Source: Candidatus Njordarchaeota archaeon (lineage in GTDB: Archaea > Thermoproteota > JANJXX01 > Panguiarchaeales > Panguiarchaeaceae). From it: a stretch of 29,935 bases of DNA. A model generated the notes under the pieces. The model was not told the DNA's origin, did no database searches, and worked only from the letters and a program-made list of their open reading frames with translations. The translations under genes were made by a program, and so were the position numbers. Location: NCBI GenBank assembly GCA_029855985.1, contig JAGSHR010000237.1:1-29935 (forward strand). Direction: 5' to 3'. Every line of letters starts with the position of its first letter. Within the stretch, counting starts at the first letter, position 1. This document shows, in pieces, positions 6,879-14,992 of this stretch.

Positions 6879-8329
6879 TTTCCGTTGCCTCCGTTTTTCT
6901 TTTGGAAGTTTTCTATTCTTAAGGCTATTTTATAGGTTTTCTCGGCTTTCTCGTGTAGTCCTTCTCTTTTCTCCATTTCTGATAGAAGTTTATAACTTAT
7001 TGGGATGAGAATGCTGTATGGGAATCTTCTGATATCTTTACTGAACGCGAATCTCGATACATGTTTGGCTAATCTTTGGTGTGAAACAAGTATCTCTTCT
7101 CTCTTGTTTTGTGATAACGTCCTTATTGCTGTTATTATTGCTCCAACGAGGGATTCCTCGTCGATTATCATCTCGTTTGTGAATGTAAGAATACGCTCCA
7201 AGGGCGCATTTTTTTCTTCGAGAATCTTTAGGGAGATAGCTAATCTTGTCTCTCTATCTAGTGTTAAATCGGTTAATATGTTTGAGAGAATTGAGTCTAA
7301 TTCCTTTTCGTCCAAGTCATTTATTACTTGTTTCACTTTGTCATAATCTTTTTTTAAGAAGGCATTGACTATGATCCTCGATCGTGTCTCTAAGTGTTTG
7401 TTAGCATCAAATTCTTCATAGGAAATCCTTAGTTTATCGCGGATGATACTTTGAATGTCTCTCAATTTGTCCCCAACATTGTAAATATCACTAAGATACA
7501 AAAATGCATTGAAATATACGCTTGGGTCCTCTGATTCTTGGATCATACCTGCTAATAGTCCTTTTATGAAATCTTCGGACGAAGGGTTTTCCAATAGGTC
7601 TCTCATGTAATCAATGCTGATTCTAATTAATTCCTTTACTCCACTATGCCATTTTTCATCAAATTTTCTAACTTCATCCTTAGATAATCCTCCATGTCTA
7701 ACGAGCATTCTCTTGATGTTTCTGAGGTTGGATTCGTCAGAGTACTCCGCAGTTATTAACCTAATTGTTCGACCAAGCGCCTCGCCGACGATTATATCGC
7801 TCTTTTTTCCGGTGATATCAACCTTGTATGATACTTCTTCTGGTTTTAACACATTATAGGCATGCTCTAAATCGCTATAAATATGCACTAGTCTCTTCTC
7901 TAATCTCTCCACAAAATCTGGAATAAATGGGGGCAATATCAATGATGTCTTTGTCTCTCGCAAAGTCATTATGTTGTCCAAGTACTTGAAAAAGTTGTGT
8001 GTGGTTTTGCCTTCCTGAGCAAACATGTAATAGCTCATGTTGAATAAGTGTTTCACTTTCTTTTCACTTGGGAGAGACAAGGGTTCAGTTCCCTTTTTCT
8101 CTTTAACAGATCGACTGACTGTTAACTCAATGAATCCCCTTGCTTCATGCGTCTTTTTCACGAGAACCCTGTTGATTGCAATATTGTACCGAATAGTCGC
8201 CCCTTTATCCGCGTTTTTCAACGTGATTTTAACGTATCCACCAACTTTATCCTTCTTTATCCCTGTCGTCCAAATAGTAATTATCCTCAAAATTCGATCA
8301 TATAACTCTCTAGGTGTTAAGATTTTCAT
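6875..8329 (-). CDS. Unrecognised 484-residue, mainly helical protein
   Basis: I do not recognise this family. The first 100 residues contain beta-like stretches (GGYVKITLKN, TIRYNIAINRVLV, RGFIELTVSRSV). From about residue 130 the protein looks almost entirely helical, with repeated amphipathic segments such as VKQVINDLDEKELDSILSNI and a TPR-like C-terminus, suggesting an alpha-solenoid. There is no signal peptide or membrane segment, so it is probably cytosolic. Both ends overlap the neighbouring genes by 4 nt, so it is translated with the FG-GAP propeller protein upstream and the dUTPase-like enzyme downstream. A complex with the propeller protein is plausible. Confidence 0.7.
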   Translation of the reverse strand: MKILTPRELYDRILRIITIWTTGIKKDKVGGYVKITLKNADKGATIRYNIAINRVLVKKTHEARGFIELTVSRSVKEKKGTEPLSLPSEKKVKHLFNMSYYMFAQEGKTTHNFFKYLDNIMTLRETKTSLILPPFIPDFVERLEKRLVHIYSDLEHAYNVLKPEEVSYKVDITGKKSDIIVGEALGRTIRLITAEYSDESNLRNIKRMLVRHGGLSKDEVRKFDEKWHSGVKELIRISIDYMRDLLENPSSEDFIKGLLAGMIQESEDPSVYFNAFLYLSDIYNVGDKLRDIQSIIRDKLRISYEEFDANKHLETRSRIIVNAFLKKDYDKVKQVINDLDEKELDSILSNILTDLTLDRETRLAISLKILEEKNAPLERILTFTNEMIIDEESLVGAIITAIRTLSQNKREEILVSHQRLAKHVSRFAFSKDIRRFPYSILIPISYKLLSEMEKREGLHEKAEKTYKIALRIENFQKKNGGNGK

Positions 8330-10338
8330 TTAAAGATCTCCTCTTTCTCAGCCAAATAGATTCCATCGCGGTAAGCTATATAAAACTCGTCTTCACCGGT
8401 TTTCTTTAGGATGGCATTCCAAGCCTTAAAGCCTACATTTACATATTCAACTTCATCTGCAAGTCTAATCGCGTACAAAAAACCATTATTCAAGATCAAA
8501 ATAAGTGTTTCTTTGTTGTCTCTCAAAACCGTGAACTTTCCAGGCGTGATTTTGGCCTCATGAACTTTAAGTAGGACATTCCCGTGATCGTCAAATACTT
8601 CTATCGAGTTATCATAGGAGATAATAACGAAAGTTTTACCCATAGCATTTTCTAATAACAAACAATCTGGCTTATCATCTACTGTTAAATTGATTTGAGG
8701 GGCTTTTCCAAATACGTCCTTGCAAACTAGGTTCTTATCATCCATAGCGCATGCATAAAGATTCTCACTGTTAATAGAGAAACCCACAAATTTGCCCTTA
8801 AGATTTACTAATCTTTTTGGTTTTTTGGCTACATCTTCAAATGCTATCAATTCACCCGAATCCAATCCGATGATCAGTTTTTCGTTGAACTTAACCGCAT
8901 CCACGACTTTATCCATTATGCTCTTGACATTTGAATTACTAACCTCTAGTAGCTGATTATCTCGTGTTTTAATGAAAATCTCTCCTTTGAATTCTATTAT
9001 TTTGTCGAATATGGGTAGACTAGGATATACTTTAAAGCTCTGGTTTTTGAACTCGTATATAACCCATTCTTCTGAGGCACTAGTGCTAATAACAGGACCA
9101 AAAGCAAAAATTGAACCATTACTTGATAGATCCAAACCTTGGATTTGCTCCATTAATGGGATAAACCTGTTTTTTTGGAACGCGATTGAGCCATCGCTGT
9201 TATTCTCTAGGTTCCAAATGGATATCCCGAGCGGGTTTAAAGTTACTATCTCGTCCGAGCCATCACCATCAGCATCTATTATCAATAGTTGGGATATTGG
9301 GTAATCTTGAAGCACCTCATTTGATTTAGCAATTTCGCCAAAGAAATCGACTACAACAATAGAAAACTTTGAGTAGAGTTCACCGATATCTGGTTTTTCC
9401 TCCCATACAAGGATTAACTCAAGGGCTCCATCACCATTTATGTCCCCAACACCAAACCAAATCTCTCCATCATCAGTGATATCCTCAAATAAGTCTTCTG
9501 CGTGAAACTGGTATATCGTTTGAATATCTGGTCTCCCCAAGGGGAACTTGATCATTGAAATTGTGTAGATGTTTTCCTCAGGCTTTGAGAGTAACACTAC
9601 TTCATCGAAGCCATCCAAATCAATGTCTTTTTTAACAGAGTAAATTGGCCTAAACGTGTAGGGCGGGAGAGGAGTAGGATTAACTTCAAGAGGGCTTACA
9701 AACTCCTTTTTGCCTTCATCATTCACCGTAGCTTCAAGTTTAAGTTTTTCCTCGTTGACCTTAATGATTAGAAGATATGAGTTCTCTATACTCGGTGTGA
9801 TCATTACTAACTCATCGAAACCGTCCCCATCTACATCTAAAGTGTGAGTTAAGCCAAGTATATAGTTCACTAAATAATCGTTAAGCAGCCCACCGTAGGG
9901 AGTAAAGAATGGTATCTTGTCAGCTGTCCAAAGTTTTTTCTTTTTGCCCTCTACAACATCTAATGTAACTGGATTCGGCTTAAGATATTTTCTTCCCGCA
10001 TTATTGTATAATGTTAGAGCAAAACCAACCGTTTCTTTTCCAAATTTCCCTGATAGGACAAGCGTCTTATCTCCAGTCCATACTGGTAACTGTTTTGACC
10101 CATCAAAAAGTATTAGGCCCTTATCGGTTCCAACAATGAAAGCTGAATTAACAATTTCAACATTTTGAATGAAAGCGCCAGTCCATCTTCCTCTCTCATA
10201 TATTATATTATCTTGTAGCTTAAGTTCGAATATCGCATTATCCGTGTTTAAAAATAGTGAATTCCTGTACGGAGAAATCCTGTTGACTAGTTGAGGTAAT
10301 GACGAAACTAACTGCACTTTTCCCACCAGTATTACCAA
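8326..10338 (-). CDS. FG-GAP/VCBS-type beta-propeller protein, apparently cytosolic
   Basis: 670 residues with calcium-loop repeats typical of integrin FG-GAP/VCBS propellers: DVDGDGFDEL (168-177), DIDLDGFDEV (238-247), DINGDGALEL (299-308) and DADGDGSDEI (355-364). The C-terminal half has further WD/PQQ-like strands (KLIIGLDSGELIAFE, LYACAMDDKNLVCKD), so one large or two propellers are likely. Unusually there is no signal peptide or membrane anchor; most FG-GAP proteins are exported. The frame opens with a TTG at 10338, with GTG codons at 10326 and 10317 as alternatives; an in-frame stop lies just upstream. It heads a three-gene operon. In eukaryotes cytosolic FG-GAP proteins include ITFG2 and Bardet-Biedl subunits; any link is speculation. 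Confidence 0.75.
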   Translation of the reverse strand: MVILVGKVQLVSSLPQLVNRISPYRNSLFLNTDNAIFELKLQDNIIYERGRWTGAFIQNVEIVNSAFIVGTDKGLILFDGSKQLPVWTGDKTLVLSGKFGKETVGFALTLYNNAGRKYLKPNPVTLDVVEGKKKKLWTADKIPFFTPYGGLLNDYLVNYILGLTHTLDVDGDGFDELVMITPSIENSYLLIIKVNEEKLKLEATVNDEGKKEFVSPLEVNPTPLPPYTFRPIYSVKKDIDLDGFDEVVLLSKPEENIYTISMIKFPLGRPDIQTIYQFHAEDLFEDITDDGEIWFGVGDINGDGALELILVWEEKPDIGELYSKFSIVVVDFFGEIAKSNEVLQDYPISQLLIIDADGDGSDEIVTLNPLGISIWNLENNSDGSIAFQKNRFIPLMEQIQGLDLSSNGSIFAFGPVISTSASEEWVIYEFKNQSFKVYPSLPIFDKIIEFKGEIFIKTRDNQLLEVSNSNVKSIMDKVVDAVKFNEKLIIGLDSGELIAFEDVAKKPKRLVNLKGKFVGFSINSENLYACAMDDKNLVCKDVFGKAPQINLTVDDKPDCLLLENAMGKTFVIISYDNSIEVFDDHGNVLLKVHEAKITPGKFTVLRDNKETLILILNNGFLYAIRLADEVEYVNVGFKAWNAILKKTGEDEFYIAYRDGIYLAEKEEIFK

Positions 10339-10645
10339 TGCTACGCTTACGAGATATTAGTTGTATCTTTAATTACACTCTTTAACAACACCACATATAT
10401 AAATAATATTGTTTTTATGTGATCGGAGTTTTTAAGTCAAAATGGTTCCTTAAAGATTTAAAAAATATTCGTTATTTTCAATAACTTGGAGAATGACGAG
10501 ACAAGACCTGCTCTGAGCAAGAATGCTGAGCGTGCACCACACGGACTCCAAATAACATTCTGAAAGATAACAATATATTTGATGGAGAAGGAAGAAAGAT
10601 AATATGTAAGGACTCAACTTAGAGAAAATTAAGTTAAGTTTAGGC
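10339..10645. other. Intergenic region, 307 nt
   Basis: It holds the minus-strand promoter of the propeller operon (TATA-like TTTATATATG around 10390-10400) and the possible C/D-like RNA at about 10489-10566. Near the phosphohexomutase stop is an AT-rich hairpin, with arms ACTTA and TAAGT between 10617 and 10640, which could mark the end of that minus-strand transcript. No coding frame was found. Confidence 0.5.
10489..10566 (+). ncRNA. Possible box C/D-like sRNA
   Basis: In order: a box C-like ATGACGA (10493-10499, one mismatch), 13 nt, box D' CTGA (10513-10516), 6 nt, a C'-like ATGCTGA (10523-10529, one mismatch), and box D CTGA (10560-10563). A TATA-like TTTAAAAAATATTC at about 10457-10470 would start transcription near 10489. 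Against this, the C'-D spacer is 30 nt instead of about 12, and the ends do not form an obvious terminal stem. The call is therefore tentative. Confidence 0.3.
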
Positions 10646-12019
10646 TCAAGAGAGTTCCTTTATATATTGTTTAACTGTTTCTTCCCCTAGCTTAGCTAAT
10701 TCCATGGCTTTTTTCTCATCTTCTGCTTCGGCGAAGACCCTGAATATCGGTTCTGTCCCAGAAGGTCTTATGAGGAGCCAACTATTGTCTTCGAAAACAA
10801 ACTTCGCGCCATCAACAGTTATCAATCTATATTGCCCCTCAAATTTCTTTTTTATGTATTCTACGGTTTTTTCTAGTACCTTCTTTTTTATTTCGTCTTT
10901 ACACCTTATAGCTACTTTTACTAGTTTAAATTTTGGGAAGTCACTCACGAGTTCGGATAGTGTCTTCCCTTCCGTGACAAGTATTTCAACCAATTTTAGT
11001 GTTGCTAAGGCTGCATCACCATACATTATTGCATCGCTCCAAATGTACTTACCGCTCTCCTCGAAACCAAAGTAAGAACCATTCTTTTTCATTGTGTCCA
11101 CAATTGCAGGAGGTCCAACAGCGGAGTAAACAATTTCTCCTCCATGTTTTCTAATAACAAGCTCTGCCATCATGCTTGTGTTTACTGGTGCAACAATTTT
11201 CTTGTTTCCAGATTCTCTTATCGCGTAAATAGCGAAAAGCGCCCCAGTAACATCTCCCCATAGAATATTTCCTTTTTCGTCTGAAAATATTGCACGGTCT
11301 CCGTCTCCATCTGTTCCAACACCTAGTAAACTTCCAGAGGCTTTAGTTACTTTTCCCATGTCCTCTAAGTTTTCGGGTCGCGGGTAGGGGTCCCTTACAG
11401 GGAAGGTTGGATCAAGAATGTCATTAAGAGAGATAACTCTTAAGCCCGAGTAAACCATTAGTCTATGTAAGTACCCAGCCATGACTCCATGTCCAGGATC
11501 AATAACAATTTTTTCTCCCTCAATTTTACTTAAATCAACTTTAGATGTGACATGCTCGTAGTAGTGCTCGAAGGCTTCATCATAGGGCTCAATCCATCCC
11601 ACGTTTTTCCAAGTTACACGATTCATTTTACCCGAAAAGTAGATCTCCTCAATTTTTTCTTCCTGTTCCTTGTTTAACTCGGATGTATCGCTATTATAGA
11701 CTAGTATCCCCGTTATCTCGGGGATAGCGTGGCTCCCAGTAACCATTATGGCGCCATCAACTTTTAGGTCCTTCAGTGTGTATAGGAGCGCAGGTGTGGG
11801 AACCATTCCTACATCGATGACATTCACACCGCTTGATATGAGTCCTGAGAGAAGAGATAGAGCCACAGGTTGAGATTGAACTCTATTATCTCTTCCAACA
11901 ACGAGAGTTGCGCCTTCACCGAAGAATGTGCCAATAGCGAGTCCAAGTTTTGACACGTTTTCAGGTCTAAGCAAATTCTCTAGGGTTCCTCTAATTCCCG
12001 ATGTACCAAATAATCTCAT
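10646..12019 (-). CDS. Phosphohexomutase (phosphoglucosamine/phosphomanno/phosphoglucomutase family)
   Basis: An alpha-D-phosphohexomutase that moves phosphate between C1 and C6 of a sugar phosphate, feeding nucleotide-sugar and glycan synthesis. It starts MRLFGTSGIRG at the ATG at 12019; the frame continues to a GTG at 12028, three codons earlier. The phosphoserine loop is TGSHAIPE (Ser about 96), the metal loop TDGDGDR (about 236-242), the sugar-specificity loop GFEESGKY (about 315-322) and the phosphate-binding loop RPSGTEP near the C-terminus. The catalytic loop differs from the usual TASHNPP: Asn is Ala and the first Pro is Ile, but the Ser and His are kept. The substrate cannot be fixed from sequence. 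It stands alone between the propeller operon and the TYW3 gene. Confidence 0.9.
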   Translation of the reverse strand: MRLFGTSGIRGTLENLLRPENVSKLGLAIGTFFGEGATLVVGRDNRVQSQPVALSLLSGLISSGVNVIDVGMVPTPALLYTLKDLKVDGAIMVTGSHAIPEITGILVYNSDTSELNKEQEEKIEEIYFSGKMNRVTWKNVGWIEPYDEAFEHYYEHVTSKVDLSKIEGEKIVIDPGHGVMAGYLHRLMVYSGLRVISLNDILDPTFPVRDPYPRPENLEDMGKVTKASGSLLGVGTDGDGDRAIFSDEKGNILWGDVTGALFAIYAIRESGNKKIVAPVNTSMMAELVIRKHGGEIVYSAVGPPAIVDTMKKNGSYFGFEESGKYIWSDAIMYGDAALATLKLVEILVTEGKTLSELVSDFPKFKLVKVAIRCKDEIKKKVLEKTVEYIKKKFEGQYRLITVDGAKFVFEDNSWLLIRPSGTEPIFRVFAEAEDEKKAMELAKLGEETVKQYIKELS

Positions 12020-12112
12020 TCTAAACACTCGCGCTATCAGTTGAACTCCAAGATAATCAATATGATGGTTATTTAGAATAAAACTGCTATTATTTTACCT
12101 CATTCCGCATCT

Positions 12113-12796
12113 TTATCCTAGTGCCCCAGCATAAGGCTTAAAGTTTTCCTTCCTCGGATCGAGTTCCCCTTTTTCATATAACTCGTTTAGGATTTTGAGT
12201 GCAACTCTAAAACGATTAAGTCTCTCTTTAGTCTTTCTAAGCTTGTAGGTGGCTATCTCATAAATGTATTTACCGTATTCTTTTGTTATCAAAAGACCTT
12301 TCTCCGTATCTGACAAGGGTAAGTGAACGTGCTCAGTGCTCGCTATGTCTAAAATTATGTGGTCTGCTTTCAAGTTTATCGAGCGAACTCCAGAATACTT
12401 TAAACCCAAGAACCTAGCTAGTTTCAAAAAGTAAGCTGCCCAATCGATCGAGTTCACAGCGAATGCCACAATAAACGAATCTACCTTGAGCCACAATGTT
12501 CCTTTTGGTTTATAATTAGTTATTGTTTCCCAGAAAGTGTCAAAGTCTATCACGCTGTGCCAACGTGCTATTCTATTACTTTCGTACTTTTTTTCACTTG
12601 GGGGTATATCAATTAACATAATTCTTCCTGAGCATGATGAGGTTGTGTAAGCGAACGGTAAAGCGTTTATTAAATCCAATACATCAATTATATCTTCATC
12701 TACTAATCCTGCATCAAGAGCTTCCTGAAGCTTTTCCATAAACTGTTTCTTTCTATTCCTAAAATTGCTACTGACTTCCACGTTTTTCACCATCAT
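12113..12796 (-). CDS. taw3: TYW3-like tRNA wybutosine-synthesis methyltransferase
   Basis: Resembles TYW3/Taw3, which N-methylates the tricyclic intermediate of wyosine-type bases at position 37 of tRNA-Phe. The signature YTTSSCSGRIMLIDIP is at residues 50-65, preceded by the IINALPFAYT-type helix, and an IARWH segment follows at about 76-80, as in the family. Further conserved-looking segments are KPKGTLWLKVDSFIV and GVRSINLKADHIILDI. The 227-residue length is normal. A minus-strand TATAAG lies only about 20-25 nt before the first ATG, so the mRNA may be leaderless, starting at 12796 or at the second ATG, 12793. Confidence 0.85.
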   Translation of the reverse strand: MMVKNVEVSSNFRNRKKQFMEKLQEALDAGLVDEDIIDVLDLINALPFAYTTSSCSGRIMLIDIPPSEKKYESNRIARWHSVIDFDTFWETITNYKPKGTLWLKVDSFIVAFAVNSIDWAAYFLKLARFLGLKYSGVRSINLKADHIILDIASTEHVHLPLSDTEKGLLITKEYGKYIYEIATYKLRKTKERLNRFRVALKILNELYEKGELDPRKENFKPYAGALG

Positions 12797-13156
12797 TTGA
12801 AATCCAATATAGTTCTTATATGAATTCGCTATAACTTTTCAACATCTTAGGATTTTTCGGTATCTAAGTTCAAATATTGGAGATGAATAAGATCAAGAGG
12901 TTGTTGAAAATCAATAGGACTATTTGTCAAGATAAGGTTTAAATGTTGTCATTAATAATTTAAATTCACTAGATAAATCTCAAGTTTTATGATAAAAATA
13001 AATACAGATGAATCTGACTTAAGAATTTAAACATGAACTATTGTTCGAAATCTTATCTTAAGGGACAAAATTATAATTACATTAATTTATATTTTTGTAA
13101 TAGGTTTATTTTATTTTCGTTATCAATGATTATTTATCATTAATGTTCATGGGTGT
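12797..13156. other. Intergenic region, 360 nt, divergent promoters
   Basis: Very AT-rich, lying between the minus-strand TYW3 gene and the plus-strand membrane-protein gene. It contains an inverted repeat AAGATAAG (near 12930) / CTTATCTT (near 13055), too far apart to judge. A shorter one close to the membrane gene start (AATGAT, 5 nt, ATCATT, 13125-13141) follows a TATA-like TTTATTTTATTTT. No gene or known RNA was found. Confidence 0.4.
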
Positions 13157-14056
13157 GTGAGTGTGAAGGTTGATTATAAGCGTTTTAATTTCTTAATGGC
13201 TATTCTAACCATAATAGGAATTCTACTATTATTCATAATGTTGGGTTTAACATATACTGAAGATTTCCCAAAACCTTATTATTATAGTGATTATCAATTA
13301 ATAATTAATCTCGCTTTAGTGACATATATTGTTGGATTGTTAGTAACATTGAATATAGCTTATTATATAAACGCTGCTAGAGAGCTGTTTGAAAGCGAGA
13401 GGAAAAAGTTATCCTTCGGATTCTTTTATTTATATTATGTCTTCTTCATGTTAACAATGTTAGTTTTAAGTCTAGGCTTGATTTGGTTTATGTTAAACAA
13501 TGTATCTAATGCCTACATACCAATTTTAGGTTTCAAACTATATTTTTACCCTCTGTCCTTAGGAATATCAATGATCTTTGGGTACGCCGCTGTGTTATAT
13601 TTTTATTTGTTCGTAGAAAATGAATATTACTCACAAGTAACAAATAAACATTATATGTTCGTAGTTATGCTCTATGCTTTTGCAATATTCCTCTTATCGT
13701 TACCTACAAACTATTACGGCATTATAACTCCCAAAAATGCATTTGATACAAGAATCTTTTCAAATCTGCTTTTAATGTTAACATATTTCTATGTGATTTA
13801 TAGGGCTGTTAAGGAAAGCAATAGAAGGATTCAAAAGGTTCAAGAGAAAATTATCCTAAACAAGCTTAGAATCACAAAGTATGGTTTCTTAACGTTGATA
13901 GGTTTCTTTTTTTTCTATGTGCTTGATGCTGTTTTTGGTGGTGGTAAACCATACACATTGTTTATGATTCCTGCTTATGTCTCAATGATTCTTGGATTGT
14001 TACTAATCTACCTTGGTACGTTAACACCAGGGTGGTTAGAGAAGATGTTAGGTTGA
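13157..14056 (+). CDS. Unrecognised eight-helix membrane protein
   Basis: 299 residues with about eight hydrophobic segments, near residues 13-34, 46-70, 88-112, 119-152, 165-183, 200-218, 245-262 and 267-292. They are separated by short charged loops, the longest (about 219-243) being basic and therefore probably cytosolic. Tyr and Phe are very abundant. No family motif was recognised and no transport or enzyme motif is evident. The start is one of two close GTG codons (13157 or 13163). The next gene begins 11 nt after the stop behind a GAGGTGA ribosome-binding site, so the two are co-transcribed. Confidence 0.7.
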   Translation: MSVKVDYKRFNFLMAILTIIGILLLFIMLGLTYTEDFPKPYYYSDYQLIINLALVTYIVGLLVTLNIAYYINAARELFESERKKLSFGFFYLYYVFFMLTMLVLSLGLIWFMLNNVSNAYIPILGFKLYFYPLSLGISMIFGYAAVLYFYLFVENEYYSQVTNKHYMFVVMLYAFAIFLLSLPTNYYGIITPKNAFDTRIFSNLLLMLTYFYVIYRAVKESNRRIQKVQEKIILNKLRITKYGFLTLIGFFFFYVLDAVFGGGKPYTLFMIPAYVSMILGLLLIYLGTLTPGWLEKMLG

Positions 14057-14067
14057 GGTGAATATGT

Positions 14068-14838
14068 ATGACTCCCAATCAAACACAAGAGGAAATGGTA
14101 ACAATAAGAACGGTTTGCCCAAAATGCAATCAACTAATAATTTTGAGGGTTCCTAAATCAAAGTTAGAGGAAAGTGAAGGAGGTATCACGGTTATACCGT
14201 ATGAGCACGGTGATCCTCCTCATTTGCTTGTTTTGCATGTTGATGTGAATGGCGACGTAAGAGGTTCAATTGTGTATGAGGGTATCATTAAAGAGGCTGC
14301 CGAGAAGGAAAAGATGCTCGTGGACCTATTGAATCTCATTGGAGTAAACATACTAGCCATAATTGTTTATTGGGTACTTGCGGGGAAAAAAATAAAAGTT
14401 AGTTCAGAAGATCCTAAATTGGAAAAAGCTATAAAAGTAATCATAAGAAACGTTCTAAGTGGTAAAGTATCAGACGTTATCGACGGCAACACTGTAGTAA
14501 TTGACGTGGCGAAACCCAAGCCCCCCTCAATTAACATAGAACCATTGAAAAAAATATTTGAAAAGATAAAGACAGAGGGGGATAGTGATCCTTCTCTAAG
14601 GATTTTATGGATAAAACGTGAACTTGAGAGATACAAGAAAGGGTTAATGGAGCTTGAGAACATGTATCTTACAATGAAGAAGATTAAGAAAGAGGATATA
14701 CTTGCTAAACTTGGGGACTACTTGAGCTACAAAGAGGCTTTGATCTTGGTTAATATATTGAAAGAAAAAGGATATAACATTCTGAAAAAGTTCGACTTAA
14801 AAGAACTGAAAATAAAACAAATGTTTGATTTAATTTAG
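14068..14838 (+). CDS. Unrecognised protein with N-terminal Cys/His (probable zinc) domain
   Basis: 256 residues. The first 75 contain CPKC (17-20) and then YEHGDPPHLLVLHVD, giving a CxxC plus several His that could bind zinc in a small beta-rich domain ending VNGDVRGSIVYEG. The middle (85-110) is hydrophobic (LVDLLNLIGVNILAIIVYWVLAG) and could be a buried helix or a membrane contact. The remainder is helical and lysine-rich with a helix-turn-helix-like YKEALILVNILKEKGYNILKKF. A GAGGTGA site sits 6 nt before the ATG. It is translated with the preceding membrane protein. The family was not recognised. Confidence 0.7.
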   Translation: MTPNQTQEEMVTIRTVCPKCNQLIILRVPKSKLEESEGGITVIPYEHGDPPHLLVLHVDVNGDVRGSIVYEGIIKEAAEKEKMLVDLLNLIGVNILAIIVYWVLAGKKIKVSSEDPKLEKAIKVIIRNVLSGKVSDVIDGNTVVIDVAKPKPPSINIEPLKKIFEKIKTEGDSDPSLRILWIKRELERYKKGLMELENMYLTMKKIKKEDILAKLGDYLSYKEALILVNILKEKGYNILKKFDLKELKIKQMFDLI

Positions 14839-14992
14839 CCTTTAAACTTTCAAACTATAAAATTTTAACGATGGGAGAATTTTCATTAGTACCGAATATA
14901 TCAATTTGGAAATTTTTTGCTCACTTTAGTTGTTTTTAATTAACGCAATACTCTTATTCTAGGTAGAGCTGATACCTTTGAGGTAGATTTAG

